Shown: positions 27,613 to 39,769, counted from the first letter of the stretch. The stretch: DNA of 64,000 nt from Oscillatoriales cyanobacterium CG2_30_40_61 (GCA_001873365.1 MNYZ01000016.1:1-64000), one strand, 5' to 3'. Numbers and translations are program-made. Notes: generated from the letters alone by a model not told the origin.

Positions 27613-28791
27613 CTACGTTATTTTATCTTGATCTTGAGGATCGGAAAGATTATTAAACCAACCGCGTTTCCAGAAGAAGAAAAATAACCCTAAAGCGATG
27701 AAAAACATCATTCCTAAACAGACAGGATAACCCCAATACCAATTGAGTTCCGGCATATTCCAAGGAGAATTTTCTGGATTAAAATTCATCCCATAGACCC
27801 CAGCCACAAAGGTTAAGGGAATAAAAATAGTCGAAATAACGGTAAGCAATTTCATGATTTCATTCATTTTATTGCTCATCGTAGACATATAAATTCCCAT
27901 TAAATCCGAGGATAATTCTCGATAGCTTTCCACCATATCCAGAACTAAAATAGTATGATCATAACAATCTCGGAAATAAACCCGAACTTCCGGACTAATT
28001 AAATCACTTCCATCTCGAATTAATACATTAATCGCTTCCCGTTGCGCCCAAATTGCTCGTCGCAGGGTAAATAAATCCCGACGAATACTATAAATTTTAG
28101 CCAGATCTTTAGGTACAGGATTAAATACAACCTTGTCTTCTAAGTCTTCTAAAATATCTCCATATTCTTCTAATACCGGGAAAAATCCATCAATAATTGC
28201 ATCTAAAATGGCATAGGCTAAATAATCAGCCCCTTGTTTACGAATAATTCCTTGATTATAACGAATGCGATCGCGCACAGGTTGTAAACAATCATATTCC
28301 GCTTCTTCCTGCACCGTAAGTAAATAATTTTTTCCTAAAATAATACTAACCTGTTCTTTATGTAAGGGATCTTCTCCGGGTTTGATCATGATCATCCAAG
28401 CCACAATCACCAATTGACCATCATATTCTACTACTTTAGGACGTTGGGGAACATTCACCACATCTTCTAAGGCAATGGGATGTAAATTAAATACCTTCGC
28501 CATCCGATCCCAAGTGTCTTGATTTCCTAACCCTAAAATATCCAACCAAGAGACAGAATGAGTATCTAAATAAGGTGCACATTCCTCCGGTGTTTTTAAG
28601 GTTAAACGAGTTGCCATTTCATCGCTATAATCAATTAAAACCATTTCCGGGGGTGGATCATCGGCTTCCACATCTAATGTGCCCGGAGGAGTGCCCGGAT
28701 CATCATAGAAATAATCTAAATTCGATTCATCTTCATCTTCATCAACAACAGAATCGAGCGGGGGCATCGTGGATTTTATACTGTGTGCCAT
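27613..28791 (-). CDS. corA: Magnesium/cobalt transporter CorA
   Basis: 392 residues. The diagnostic YGMNF loop after the first of two C-terminal membrane segments is seen (FIPLTFVAGVYGMNFNPE), with the second segment YPVCLGMMFFIALGLFFFFW. A long cytoplasmic domain precedes it, and the acidic N-terminus (DEDEDESNLDYFYDD) is unusually Asp-rich, which suggests metal sensing. CorA pentamers import Mg2+ and sometimes Co2+ or Ni2+. The stop codon TAG is contributed by a palindromic repeat that overlaps the gene end. Confidence 0.95.
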   Translation of the reverse strand: MAHSIKSTMPPLDSVVDEDEDESNLDYFYDDPGTPPGTLDVEADDPPPEMVLIDYSDEMATRLTLKTPEECAPYLDTHSVSWLDILGLGNQDTWDRMAKVFNLHPIALEDVVNVPQRPKVVEYDGQLVIVAWMIMIKPGEDPLHKEQVSIILGKNYLLTVQEEAEYDCLQPVRDRIRYNQGIIRKQGADYLAYAILDAIIDGFFPVLEEYGDILEDLEDKVVFNPVPKDLAKIYSIRRDLFTLRRAIWAQREAINVLIRDGSDLISPEVRVYFRDCYDHTILVLDMVESYRELSSDLMGIYMSTMSNKMNEIMKLLTVISTIFIPLTFVAGVYGMNFNPENSPWNMPELNWYWGYPVCLGMMFFIALGLFFFFWKRGWFNNLSDPQDQDKIT

Positions 28792-28896
28792 AAAAAACTG
28801 CCCTGAAGTTTAATGGAATGGGTGTGGGAGTCGCAAAACTAATTTAAGTTTAACAGATGAAGTTAAAAAGGGAGTTTATATTTTAATAAAAAAAAT

Positions 28897-29361
28897 CTAT
28901 AGGCCGTTTTCTAAAATTTTAAATTCCCTTAAAGCGGGTAAAAAGTTTTTGTTTTCATGGCTAGGACGGCTAAGTTTTAGTAAAGCGAATCGCTGTAAAG
29001 GACTTAAATCTTGCCATTGTTTTAAGGTGACATTAACCCCAATTTCCTCGGCTTTTTGTTGTACAGTATCAGGTATTTTTTTTATTTCTAACCAAAGCGG
29101 TTGCTCATCAATTGGTAAATCCTTGAGAGGAATATTTGTATATTGTTCAGCTAATTCATACAATAAATTCCTATAAGCTGTAATTTCTTCCGGTGTATTA
29201 ATCGAATTATTAACTAACTGTTGACGATCCTCCTGACTAAATTTATTCCAATGTTCCAATTTTAACTTAACTCCACAACTATCTAATTTATACCGCATAA
29301 TCATCGGAATACACCGCAAAGATTCCACAAAATCCTGTTCAAATTCAAACAAATTATTCAT
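28897..29361 (-). CDS. Nitrate reductase-associated protein
   Basis: 154 residues. The opening FEFEQDFVESLRCIPMIMRY, followed by KLDSCGVKLKLEHWNKFS, is the signature of the cyanobacterial nitrate reductase-associated family (Nitr_red_assoc). The fold is helical and soluble with no cofactor motif, and the molecular role is unclear. In many cyanobacteria the gene sits near narB; here the neighbours are corA and a LOG-family gene, with no nitrate genes in the window. Confidence 0.85.
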   Translation of the reverse strand: MNNLFEFEQDFVESLRCIPMIMRYKLDSCGVKLKLEHWNKFSQEDRQQLVNNSINTPEEITAYRNLLYELAEQYTNIPLKDLPIDEQPLWLEIKKIPDTVQQKAEEIGVNVTLKQWQDLSPLQRFALLKLSRPSHENKNFLPALREFKILENGL

Positions 29362-29396
29362 CTATAGCAATCCTATTTGAGTTGTGTTCAAAAAGG

Positions 29397-29495
29397 GAAC
29401 ACCGGAACACCGGAACACCGGAACACCGGAACAGGTAATGGGTAATGGGTAATGGGTAATGGGTAATTACGAATTACGAATTACGAATGGGTAAT
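29397..29495. repeat. Three abutting microsatellites
   Basis: Four copies of the 8-bp unit GAACACCG at 29397-29428, five copies of the 7-bp unit GGGTAAT to about 29467, three copies of TACGAAT to about 29488, then one more GGGTAAT. Further GC-rich CCGGTGC/CTCC repeats follow at 29518-29550, just after the stop of the LOG-family gene. Confidence 0.85.
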
Positions 29496-29555
29496 AACAA
29501 AAGTTTACCTCCCCTGCCTCCCGGTGCTCCCCGGTGCCTCCCGGTGCTCCCCCTG

Positions 29556-30623
29556 CTACTTCTGCTCTGGATGAGCGGCTTCTGGGGAAGTAGCACCCAT
29601 GCTATTAATCCTATAAATCATTTGATACAATCGCCCTACTCGACGTTGATTAAAATGGAAGATTAAACGGGGTAGTTCTTGCGTATCATCGCCCATTTCT
29701 TCCGGTAAGGTTTGGGTTTTCTCAATCCTTCCTTTAGATAGTAAATCGTGAAACTCCGTATTTAGTTGTTCCACTTGTTGCTCGGACAATTCGGATTTTA
29801 ACCGCATCACATACTGATCTTTAACATAGCGGCTAGAATGATAAACACGATAGAAACTGGCGATCGCTTCACAAGCAACGGACAGATCATCGGTAATTGT
29901 ATAAAAACTCGGATCATCCGGTGAAATCAATCCCCGATTTAGCAATTGTTTATGAATAAATTTATTCAGGTCATACCAATAATCTCCCCCCGGACGATCC
30001 ACCAAAATTAACGGGGCTGGGCCGAATTTTCCGGTTTGAATTAAAGTTAAACATTCAAAAGTTTCATCTAAAGTGCCAAAACCACCAGGAAACATCGCTA
30101 AAGCATCACTTTCACGCAGAAAGAATAACTTGCGCGTGAAAAAATACTTAAACATAATCGCTTTTTTATTCCCTTGAATATAAGGATTTGAAGATTGTTC
30201 AAAGGGAAGTTGAATATTTAAGCCAAAAGATAAATCCAGACCCGCCCCCTCATTTCCCGCCTGCATAATACCACCCCCACCCCCGGTTAACACCATAAAA
30301 CCCTGCTGGGTGACATATCGAGCAAAATCCGCCGCCATTTGATATTCCGGGGTATCGCACCGAATGCGAGCCGAACCAAAAATACAAATTTTGCGAACAT
30401 GGCGATAGGGATAAAAAATCTCAAACCCCCGCTCCAAGTCCAATAAAGAAGCTGAAATAATTTTCCAGTCCAGAGTCTCAAACTCCTCTCCAGCCATCCG
30501 AACTAGACTAGAAAGCGATCGGGAAATCCATTTTTTATGTTTTAAATTCGGCAATTTATCCACCAACTGGATAATATCCGCTTGTAGAGAATCTACCGCC
30601 AAACTAATATCTGAGGAGTTCAT
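29556..30623 (-). CDS. LOG-family protein (TIGR00730-type Rossmann-fold nucleotide-processing protein)
   Basis: 355 residues. The two family motifs are present: GGGGGIMQAGNEGA at about 120-133 and the PGGFGTLDETFE phosphate-binding/catalytic motif at about 188-199. The family includes cytokinin-activating LOG enzymes and related nucleotide monophosphate phosphoribohydrolases. The N-terminal 90 residues and C-terminal 100 residues extend beyond the usual 190-residue core, as in many cyanobacterial copies. Monocistronic on the minus strand. Confidence 0.88.
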   Translation of the reverse strand: MNSSDISLAVDSLQADIIQLVDKLPNLKHKKWISRSLSSLVRMAGEEFETLDWKIISASLLDLERGFEIFYPYRHVRKICIFGSARIRCDTPEYQMAADFARYVTQQGFMVLTGGGGGIMQAGNEGAGLDLSFGLNIQLPFEQSSNPYIQGNKKAIMFKYFFTRKLFFLRESDALAMFPGGFGTLDETFECLTLIQTGKFGPAPLILVDRPGGDYWYDLNKFIHKQLLNRGLISPDDPSFYTITDDLSVACEAIASFYRVYHSSRYVKDQYVMRLKSELSEQQVEQLNTEFHDLLSKGRIEKTQTLPEEMGDDTQELPRLIFHFNQRRVGRLYQMIYRINSMGATSPEAAHPEQK

Positions 30624-30835
30624 AAAATTTATCAGCTAAAACAAAGCGCCCTAGAGCCAAGGTTCCAAGGCGCAATACCCGTGAATAATCAGCTTGAGGT
30701 TCAAGTATCACTTTCAAAGGAATCGAAAATAACTCCTATATAACCGACTTGCTGCCTACTTTTTCAAGTAAGTTTTTGAGTAGAGTTATCAATTGGGTGC
30801 AACAACAATTAAAGGGTTGTAGCCATTAGCACCAA

Positions 30836-31159
30836 TCAAAGATACTTCTCTAAAGTAGTTGCTAAAGTCGTTTTAGGAATAGCACCTACAACCATATCCA
30901 CTCGTTGACCCCCTTTGAAAATCATCAGGGTGGGAATACTGCGAATTCCATACTGACTAGCAGTATTAGGATTTTCATCTGTATTAATCTTGACTACTTT
31001 GACCTGTCCAATATATTGGTCTGCAATTTCATCTACAACTGGTGCAACCATACGACAAGGCCCACACCAAGGAGCCCAAAAATCCACTAACACCGGGATT
31101 GGGCTATCAAGTACATCTTCTTTAAAACTAGCATCAGTAACTGGTACGGCGTTGGACAT
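30836..31159 (-). CDS. trxA: Thioredoxin
   Basis: 107 residues, the usual thioredoxin length. The redox site WCGPC is at residues 31-35 within [20 protein letters not shown], the cis-Pro is in [10 protein letters not shown], and the C-terminus is the normal helix. It acts in the cytoplasm to reduce protein disulphides under electron supply from ferredoxin- or NADPH-thioredoxin reductase. The yfr1 sRNA lies upstream on the same strand, a neighbourhood shared by many cyanobacteria. Confidence 0.97.
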   Translation of the reverse strand: MSNAVPVTDASFKEDVLDSPIPVLVDFWAPWCGPCRMVAPVVDEIADQYIGQVKVVKINTDENPNTASQYGIRSIPTLMIFKGGQRVDMVVGAIPKTTLATTLEKYL

Positions 31160-31575
31160 CCCTAGAAATCCTTATATATAACAGACCCTATCAAATTTGA
31201 CAGTCCCATCGGAAATAACAAAGTATCTCACGAAGGATTCTTGTGTGCAAGACGAGATTAGCATTGAGTTAAGGGTAAATTTAACTGGTTCCATGTGATC
31301 GCGTCTACAAGAAGTTTAATCCTTACGTCTACTGACTGTCTGACAACAGACGAAGGCATAACAGAAATGAATTTTTCTGTTAAATTTTTGCCGGTTTTTT
31401 GTCTCCCTAACCCTTAAACACTAAGGGCTGATCCCCCGTCTTTTCAGGTTCAGGTGCTGACCTGGGCTTGGTTTAGCGGAACCTCACCCAATCTTACCGC
31501 AAAAGGATCTTCTGTTGAACAATTGTTGATAGTCGAGATTCATCGGCGATGCAATTAAGTGGAATTGCTAAGATC
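31160..31575. other. Leader region between yfr1 and trxA
   Basis: 416 bp with no gene that I can see. It contains a 9-bp hairpin TAACAGAAA/TTTCTGTTA at 31359-31382 followed by T-rich sequence on the plus strand, and a short GGTTCAGGTGCTGACC palindromic patch near 31450. It should hold the trxA promoter. Confidence 0.5.
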
Positions 31576-31646
31576 AAGAAACCGCCCGAACAAAAGTCCA
31601 GGCGGAGTGTGGTGTGAGGAGTGAACGGAAACATACGTCTCCGCTT
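31576..31646 (-). ncRNA. yfr1: Small RNA Yfr1
   Basis: On the minus strand a 5' hairpin CGGAGAC-GTAT-GTTTCCG is followed by an unpaired region containing the invariant CACTCCTCACACC motif of Yfr1. A strong 3' hairpin comes next (CCGCCTGGAC paired with GTTCGGGCGG) and a T-rich end. Yfr1 is a short, abundant cyanobacterial regulatory RNA whose unpaired CU-rich motif pairs with target mRNAs via Hfq-independent contacts. It is known to lie near trxA in many species, as it does here. Ends are estimated to within about 4 nt. Confidence 0.9.
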
Positions 31647-31745
31647 CTTCTATTGTGCCATTTTATTTCATAGAATTCCAGGTTGAGTCGTAAGTTTTAC
31701 AACGATTTAACAAGTTTTGTCAATCATCCTCAAACCTAACCCCAA

Positions 31746-33655
<1,910 letters not shown>

Positions 33656-36133
33656 ATGTTTGAACGCTTCACAGAAAAAGCCATTAAAGTCATCATGTTA
33701 GCCCAGGAGGAAGCACGCCGCCTGGGACATAACTTCGTGGGAACTGAACAGATCCTCCTGGGTCTGATCGGGGAAGGGACGGGCGTTGCCGCCAAAGTCC
33801 TGAAATCAATGGGAGTCAATCTCAAAGATGCCCGGATCGAGGTGGAAAAAATTATTGGTCGGGGTTCGGGGTTTGTCGCCGTCGAGATTCCGTTTACCCC
33901 TCGCGCCAAAAGAGTCCTAGAACTATCTCTCGAAGAAGCGCGCCAACTGGGACATAACTATATTGGCACGGAACACTTACTTCTCGGTCTGATTCGGGAA
34001 GGGGAAGGGGTGGCCGCTCGAGTTTTGGAAAACTTGGGAGTTGACCTCTCGAAAGTTCGGACTCAGGTGATTCGGATGTTGGGTGAAACGGCGGAAGTTG
34101 CCGCCGGAGGCAGTAACAGCCGCACCAAGACCCCAACCTTAGATGAGTTTGGCTCAAATCTAACCCAAATGGCCGCCGAAGGTAAACTTGATCCGGTGGT
34201 CGGTCGCCAGAAAGAAATTGAACGGGTGATCCAAATTCTGGGTCGGCGGACTAAAAATAACCCGGTGTTAATTGGGGAACCGGGGGTGGGTAAAACCGCT
34301 ATTGCAGAAGGCTTAGCCCAACGCATTGCTACGAACGATATTCCCGATATTTTGGAAGACAAACGGGTGGTTACCTTAGATATTGGGTTGCTAGTCGCTG
34401 GAACCAAATATCGCGGGGAATTTGAAGAACGTTTGAAAAAAATCATGGATGAGATCCGGTCAGCCGGAAATGTCATCCTGGTAATTGATGAAGTCCACAC
34501 CCTGATCGGGGCCGGGGCAGCCGAAGGGGCGATCGATGCGGCGAATATCCTCAAACCAGCCTTGGCCCGGGGCGAGTTGCAGTGCATCGGGGCGACTACC
34601 TTGGATGAATACCGCAAACATATTGAACGGGATGCGGCCCTCGAACGTCGGTTCCAACCGGTGATGGTCGGTGAACCTTCGGTTTCTGAAACCATTGAAA
34701 TTCTGTTTGGGTTGCGCGAACGTTATGAGCAACACCATAAACTGAAAATCTCCGATGAGGCTCTCGAAGCGGCGGCTAAACTCTCGGATCGGTATATTAG
34801 CGATCGCTATTTACCCGATAAAGCCATTGACTTAATGGATGAAGCGGGTTCCCGGGTGCGTTTAATCAATTCCCAACTGCCTCCGGCGGCGAAGGAATTG
34901 GACAAAGAACTGCGCCAAGTCCTGAAGGAAAAAGACGAGGCGGTGCGTTCCCAGGACTTTGATCGGGCGGGAGAATTGCGCGATCGGGAAATGGAAATTA
35001 AGAGCCAAATTCGCACCATTAGTCAAACCAAGAAAGCCGAAACTACCCGTGGCGAAGACGATAGCCCCATTGTCACCGAAGAAGACATCGCCCAAATTGT
35101 CGCCAGTTGGACAGGGGTTCCGGTGAACAAACTCACCGAGTCTGAGTCCGAGAAACTGCTGAACATGGAAGGAACCCTGCACCAACGCTTAATTGGTCAG
35201 GATGAAGCCGTTAAAGCCGTTTCCCGTGCCATTCGTCGCGCCCGGGTGGGTCTGAAGAACCCCAACCGACCGATCGCCAGTTTTATCTTCTCTGGGCCGA
35301 CTGGGGTGGGTAAAACCGAATTAACTAAGGCGTTGGCGTCCTATTTCTTCGGGTCAGAAGAAGCGATGATCCGCTTGGATATGTCCGAATACATGGAACG
35401 CCACACGGTTTCTAAGTTAATTGGGTCGCCTCCAGGCTATGTGGGCTACAACGAAGGCGGACAACTGACGGAAGCGGTGCGTCGGCGTCCCTATACGGTG
35501 GTGCTATTCGATGAAATCGAAAAAGCCCACCCCGACGTCTTCAATATGTTGCTGCAAATCTTAGAAGATGGTCGTTTGACCGATGCTAAAGGTCGGACGG
35601 TGGACTTCAAGAATACCTTGATCATTATGACGTCTAATATTGGGTCGAAGGTGATCGAAAAAGGTGGCGGTGGTTTGGGCTTCGAGTTCTCGGAAAACGA
35701 AAACGATGCCCAATATAACCGTATCCGCAACTTGGTTAATGAAGAACTCAAACAATATTTCCGTCCTGAGTTCCTCAACCGTTTGGATGAAATTATTGTC
35801 TTCCGTCAGTTGAATAAGGAAGAAGTCAAGGAAATTGCCGTGATCATGTTAAAAGAAGTCTTCGGACGCTTGATCGAAAAAGGCATTACCTTGGAAGTGA
35901 CGGAGAAATTCAAAGAACGGTTAGTGGAAGAAGGCTACAACCCCAGCTACGGGGCCCGTCCTCTGCGTCGGGCAATTATGCGGTTACTCGAAGATAGTTT
36001 AGCAGAAGAAATTCTGTCTGGACGGATCAAAGAAGGGGATACGGCGATGGTTGATGTGGATGAAAATGCTCAAGTGGTGGTGTTCCAAAGTACCACCAGT
36101 CGGGAGTTGTTACCCCAAGGTGCTGAGTCTTAA
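33656..36133 (+). CDS. clpC: ATP-dependent Clp protease ATPase subunit ClpC
   Basis: 825 residues. An N-terminal Clp_N double repeat ([20 protein letters not shown] and [19 protein letters not shown]) is followed by AAA-1 with Walker [15 protein letters not shown] near 207-220, a UVR-like middle domain [22 protein letters not shown]-2 with [14 protein letters not shown], and a C-terminal D2-small domain. ClpC unfolds substrates for the ClpP/ClpR peptidase and, in cyanobacteria, is essential and involved in photosystem upkeep. The length matches cyanobacterial ClpC. A terminator follows the stop. Confidence 0.98.
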   Translation: MFERFTEKAIKVIMLAQEEARRLGHNFVGTEQILLGLIGEGTGVAAKVLKSMGVNLKDARIEVEKIIGRGSGFVAVEIPFTPRAKRVLELSLEEARQLGHNYIGTEHLLLGLIREGEGVAARVLENLGVDLSKVRTQVIRMLGETAEVAAGGSNSRTKTPTLDEFGSNLTQMAAEGKLDPVVGRQKEIERVIQILGRRTKNNPVLIGEPGVGKTAIAEGLAQRIATNDIPDILEDKRVVTLDIGLLVAGTKYRGEFEERLKKIMDEIRSAGNVILVIDEVHTLIGAGAAEGAIDAANILKPALARGELQCIGATTLDEYRKHIERDAALERRFQPVMVGEPSVSETIEILFGLRERYEQHHKLKISDEALEAAAKLSDRYISDRYLPDKAIDLMDEAGSRVRLINSQLPPAAKELDKELRQVLKEKDEAVRSQDFDRAGELRDREMEIKSQIRTISQTKKAETTRGEDDSPIVTEEDIAQIVASWTGVPVNKLTESESEKLLNMEGTLHQRLIGQDEAVKAVSRAIRRARVGLKNPNRPIASFIFSGPTGVGKTELTKALASYFFGSEEAMIRLDMSEYMERHTVSKLIGSPPGYVGYNEGGQLTEAVRRRPYTVVLFDEIEKAHPDVFNMLLQILEDGRLTDAKGRTVDFKNTLIIMTSNIGSKVIEKGGGGLGFEFSENENDAQYNRIRNLVNEELKQYFRPEFLNRLDEIIVFRQLNKEEVKEIAVIMLKEVFGRLIEKGITLEVTEKFKERLVEEGYNPSYGARPLRRAIMRLLEDSLAEEILSGRIKEGDTAMVDVDENAQVVVFQSTTSRELLPQGAES

Positions 36134-36160
36134 TCCGGTTTAATTATATCTTTTCTTAAA

Positions 36161-36191
36161 CCCCTTGCCTAACCATCGAGGGGCTTTTTTT
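36161..36191 (+). terminator. Intrinsic terminator of clpC
   Basis: CCCCTTG pairs with CGAGGGG (one G-T pair) around a 9-nt loop and is followed by C and seven T. It starts 28 bp after the clpC stop. Confidence 0.85.
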
Positions 36192-36254
36192 GTTGTTGGG
36201 CTTTAGCCCAATTTTCTATGTTAGGACGTTCTTAATTGCTTCCTCCTTCTTCTG

Positions 36255-36698
36255 TTACAAAATCGTTAAATAAGTTTCTGTTGGACTGATGGGTAACGCC
36301 TTCAGTGTTTGATTTTTTAAGTCAATTTCTAACCCCAAAGCTTCTAAAGGTATGACTCCTAAAAGAGCATCTTTACCTCCTGGTAATTCTAAGCACTCAA
36401 ATGTTCCTTCCCGCTCAAACATTGATATTTTGGCATCTTGGAAAATTCGGGCTTTACCAATACCCATGGCGGTGGCTACGTCTACTTCTTTTAGGAGTTT
36501 TAGCCCCAGTTTGGCGATCGCATCTTCTGGTAAACATAGGGTAGTTGCACCCGTGTCTACTAATACATTTTTGAGGGTAATTGAGCGAATTTGCTCTAGT
36601 AAAATTGTCCCATCTTCTGCTCGAATTTGGTCGGCGCGGTTAGTAATTGTTAGAGTGGCGAAAACTTTTCCCATTTCATTGTTGCGTTGAATTTGCAT
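36255..36698 (-). CDS. Retropepsin-like aspartic protease-type protein
   Basis: 147 residues. VDTGATTLCLPEDAIAKLGL carries the Asp-Thr-Gly triad of single-domain clan AA proteases, and the later LLGVIPLEALGLEIDL matches the conserved hydrophobic-Gly end of such domains. It would work as a dimer; substrates are unknown. The start at 36698 is well supported by AGGAG seven bases upstream, although Met9 is another option. It is a single gene on the minus strand, convergent with clpC and divergent from polA. Confidence 0.8.
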   Translation of the reverse strand: MQIQRNNEMGKVFATLTITNRADQIRAEDGTILLEQIRSITLKNVLVDTGATTLCLPEDAIAKLGLKLLKEVDVATAMGIGKARIFQDAKISMFEREGTFECLELPGGKDALLGVIPLEALGLEIDLKNQTLKALPISPTETYLTIL

Positions 36699-36833
36699 AT
36701 TTTTCTCCTACTTAAGAGTTGGAGTTATGGCGTCTTTATAATTGTAACTTCTTTTGACGGCGATCGCGTAGGATCAAGAAACCCGGTTTCTATGGTTTAA
36801 AATAGGAATTGTGTTGCAGTTGGTATTAAAACA

Positions 36834-39719
36834 GTGTTGGAATATCCCCTTTTGCTTTTAGTTGATGGTCATTCGTTGGCGTTTCGCTCCTATTATGCCT
36901 TTGGCAAAAGTCGCCAAGGGGGTTTACGCACCTCAACGGGTATTCCTACCAGTGTTTGTTTCGGGTTTTTTAAGTCCTTATTGGATGTGATGGCGAGTCA
37001 TAAACCCGATTATTTAGCGATCGCATTTGACTTAAAACAGCCCACTTTTCGCCATGAGGCTGATGAAAATTATAAAGCAGATCGGACGGAAACCCCTGAA
37101 GATTTTATTGAGGATGTAGAGAATTTAAAACTATTATTACAAGCCTTTGACCTAACAATTATTACCGCCCCAGGTTATGAAGCTGATGATATTTTAGGGA
37201 CGTTATCTTATAGGGGAAGTCAGGAAAACTATCGAGTTAAAATCCTATCGGGAGATCAGGATTTATTTCAGTTAATTGATATTGAAAAAAATATTAGTGT
37301 TTTACATTTAGAACCGGGTAAAGGTAGCAACCCTACGGAATTTTTAGCTGAACAGGTCTATCAGAAATTACAAATTTATCCCCATCAAGTAATTGATTAT
37401 AAGGCATTATGTGGGGATAAATCTGATAATATTCCCGGGGTAAAAGGTATTGGGAAAACTACGGCGGTTAAATTATTAGGAGAATATCATTCTTTAGAAA
37501 ATATCTATGCCAATATTGAAGATATTAAAGGAGCTACTCGCAAGAAATTAGAAGAAGGAAAACCGGATGCTGATCATTCTCAAACCTTAGCGCGCATTAT
37601 TCAAGATGTACCCTTAGAAGTTGGTTTAGAAGATTTTAAATTACAAGGGTTTGATCAAGCTAAAATTCAACCAATTTTAGAACATTTACAATTGCAAACA
37701 TTTTTAGATAAAATTAATCAAATTCAAAAACAATTTAAGGGTAATATTCAAGTACAAAAATCAGAAGATTCAATTAATATAGAAGAAGATACCAGTTTTT
37801 TTACCAAAGAAGAAACGGAAGTTTATCAACAACAAAAAATAGCAAATAATCCCGCATCTAAACTTAAATTGCATTTAATTCAAACCCCGGAAGCCTTAGA
37901 ACAGTTAGTTGCTATTTTACAAAATCATACTGATGTTAATTATCCCGTGGCTTGGGATACGGAAACCACCTCTTTAGAACCCAGAGAAGCCGAATTAGTT
38001 GGAATTGGTTGTTGTTGGGGAACAGCACCAACGGATGTGGCTTATATTCCTTTAAATCATACCCAAGGAACTAATTTAGATAAAGCGGAAACTTTAAATA
38101 TTTTACGTCCAATTTTAGAAAGCGATCGCTATCCGAAAACCTTTCAAAATGCTAAATATGATCGATTAATTTTTAGAGTTCATGGAATAGAATTAAAAGG
38201 CGTTGTCTTTGATCCGATGTTAGCAAGTTACATCTTAAATCCTGAAAATACTCATAATTTAATTGATTTAACTCGCAAATATTTAGGTTCAGAATTAACA
38301 GCACCGAGTTATAATGAATTAGTTCCCAAAGGAAAAACTATCGCCGATATTAATATTGCTCAAGTAGCCGAATATTGCGGAATGCAGGTTTATGTCACCT
38401 TTCAATTAGTTGATAAAATTAAAGCAGAATTAATCGACAAACCCCAATTAATCAAACTGCTAACGGACGTTGAACAGCCCTTAGAAGTGGTTTTAGCTGA
38501 TATGGAATATGGGGGGGTGCATCTGGATATTGAATATTTGCAAACCTTAGCCGAACAATTAGATAAACAGTTAGAAATTACGGAAATTCAAGCCTATCAA
38601 GTAGCGGGAGAAAAATTTAATTTAGCTTCTCCCAAACAACTGAGTAAACTCTTATTTGAAACCTTAGAATTAAATACAAAAAAAACCCGACAAATCAAAA
38701 CCGGATATTCAACGGATGTGAATGTTTTAGAAAAATTACAAGGAGATCATCCGATTATTGATATCATATTAGAACATCGAACCTTAGCCAAACTCAAGTC
38801 AACCTATGTCGATGCTTTACCCACATTAGTCGATGAAAACCAACGCATTCATACCAGTTTTAACCAAACTATTACCGCCACAGGAAGGTTATCTTCTTCT
38901 AATCCTAATTTACAAAATATTCCGATTAAAACTGAATTTTCTAGTAAAATTAGAAAAGCATTTATTACTGAACCAAACTGGTTATTAGTGTCAGCCGACT
39001 ATTCTCAAATTGAACTGAGAATTTTAGCCCATTTAAGTCAGGAACCAATTTTATTAGCAGCCTATCAAAATAATCAAGATGTGCATACCGTTACCGCTAA
39101 GTTATTATTTGAAAAAGAAACCGTAACTCCAGAGGAAAGACGGTTAGGAAAAACAATTAATTTTGGCGTTATTTATGGGATGGGGGCGCAAAGGTTCGCC
39201 CGGGAAGCAAAAGTTAGTAGTACGGAAGGTAAGATATTTATTGAACGATTTAATCAACGGTATTCTCAGGTTTTTGCCTATTTAGAAAGGGTGAAAAAAC
39301 AAGCAATTTCTCAAGGATATGTAGAAACTATATTGGGAAGAAGACGTTATTTTGATTTCCAAGGAGATAGTCTTCAAACCTTAAAAGGAGTTGATATTAA
39401 TGAGATTGATTTAACCCAATTAAAGAAAAAAATAGGTCAAAATGATTCCCAACTATTAAGAGCCGCTGCTAACGCCCCCATACAGGGTTCCAGTGCTGAT
39501 ATTATTAAAATGGCTATGGTACAAGTACATCAACTTTTAAGCCAATATCAATCTCAATTAGTGTTACAAGTTCATGATGAATTAGTCTTTGAAATTCCCG
39601 AAACGGAATGGGAAGAAATTCAACCACAAATTAAAACAATTATGGAACAAGTGCTTCCCTTAAGTGTTCCTTTAGTTGTAGATATTCACGCTGGACAAAA
39701 TTGGAAAGAAGCCAAATAA
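36834..39719 (+). CDS. polA: DNA polymerase I
   Basis: 961 residues from a GTG start (VLEYPLLLLVDGHSLAFRSY). Domain order: 5'-3' exonuclease (1-300), 3'-5' exonuclease (about 345-545), polymerase (about 560-961), with ATGRLSSSNPNLQNIP, SADYSQIELRILAHLS, GKTINFGVIYGMG and QVHDELVFE visible. The exonuclease carboxylates D375, E377 and D443 are present, but the last one (Tyr-x3-Asp) reads YCGMQ, with Gln at 518. It fills gaps and replaces RNA primers in replication and repair. No SD sequence is obvious; the start is inferred from the conserved N-terminus. Confidence 0.96.
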   Translation: MLEYPLLLLVDGHSLAFRSYYAFGKSRQGGLRTSTGIPTSVCFGFFKSLLDVMASHKPDYLAIAFDLKQPTFRHEADENYKADRTETPEDFIEDVENLKLLLQAFDLTIITAPGYEADDILGTLSYRGSQENYRVKILSGDQDLFQLIDIEKNISVLHLEPGKGSNPTEFLAEQVYQKLQIYPHQVIDYKALCGDKSDNIPGVKGIGKTTAVKLLGEYHSLENIYANIEDIKGATRKKLEEGKPDADHSQTLARIIQDVPLEVGLEDFKLQGFDQAKIQPILEHLQLQTFLDKINQIQKQFKGNIQVQKSEDSINIEEDTSFFTKEETEVYQQQKIANNPASKLKLHLIQTPEALEQLVAILQNHTDVNYPVAWDTETTSLEPREAELVGIGCCWGTAPTDVAYIPLNHTQGTNLDKAETLNILRPILESDRYPKTFQNAKYDRLIFRVHGIELKGVVFDPMLASYILNPENTHNLIDLTRKYLGSELTAPSYNELVPKGKTIADINIAQVAEYCGMQVYVTFQLVDKIKAELIDKPQLIKLLTDVEQPLEVVLADMEYGGVHLDIEYLQTLAEQLDKQLEITEIQAYQVAGEKFNLASPKQLSKLLFETLELNTKKTRQIKTGYSTDVNVLEKLQGDHPIIDIILEHRTLAKLKSTYVDALPTLVDENQRIHTSFNQTITATGRLSSSNPNLQNIPIKTEFSSKIRKAFITEPNWLLVSADYSQIELRILAHLSQEPILLAAYQNNQDVHTVTAKLLFEKETVTPEERRLGKTINFGVIYGMGAQRFAREAKVSSTEGKIFIERFNQRYSQVFAYLERVKKQAISQGYVETILGRRRYFDFQGDSLQTLKGVDINEIDLTQLKKKIGQNDSQLLRAAANAPIQGSSADIIKMAMVQVHQLLSQYQSQLVLQVHDELVFEIPETEWEEIQPQIKTIMEQVLPLSVPLVVDIHAGQNWKEAK

Positions 39720-39741
39720 ATTAAATACAGGACTGACCTAT

Positions 39742-39769
39742 GTAGGGGTAATTCATGAATTAGCCCTAC
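39742..39769. repeat. Near-perfect 28-bp palindrome downstream of polA
   Basis: GTAGGGGTAATTCA is followed by its inverted copy TGAATTAGCCCTAC, with one mismatched pair. It lies 22 bp after the polA stop and could act as an mRNA end stem. It resembles a dispersed cyanobacterial palindrome. Confidence 0.75.

Noticed and set aside
31440-31500. Possible SRP RNA or other structured RNA between yfr1 and trxA
   Set aside because: The GGTGCTGACC patch lacks the conserved SRP tetraloop region and does not fold into the expected shape.
34063-34695. Long minus-strand frames inside clpC
   Set aside because: They are antisense shadows of a highly conserved, codon-biased gene.
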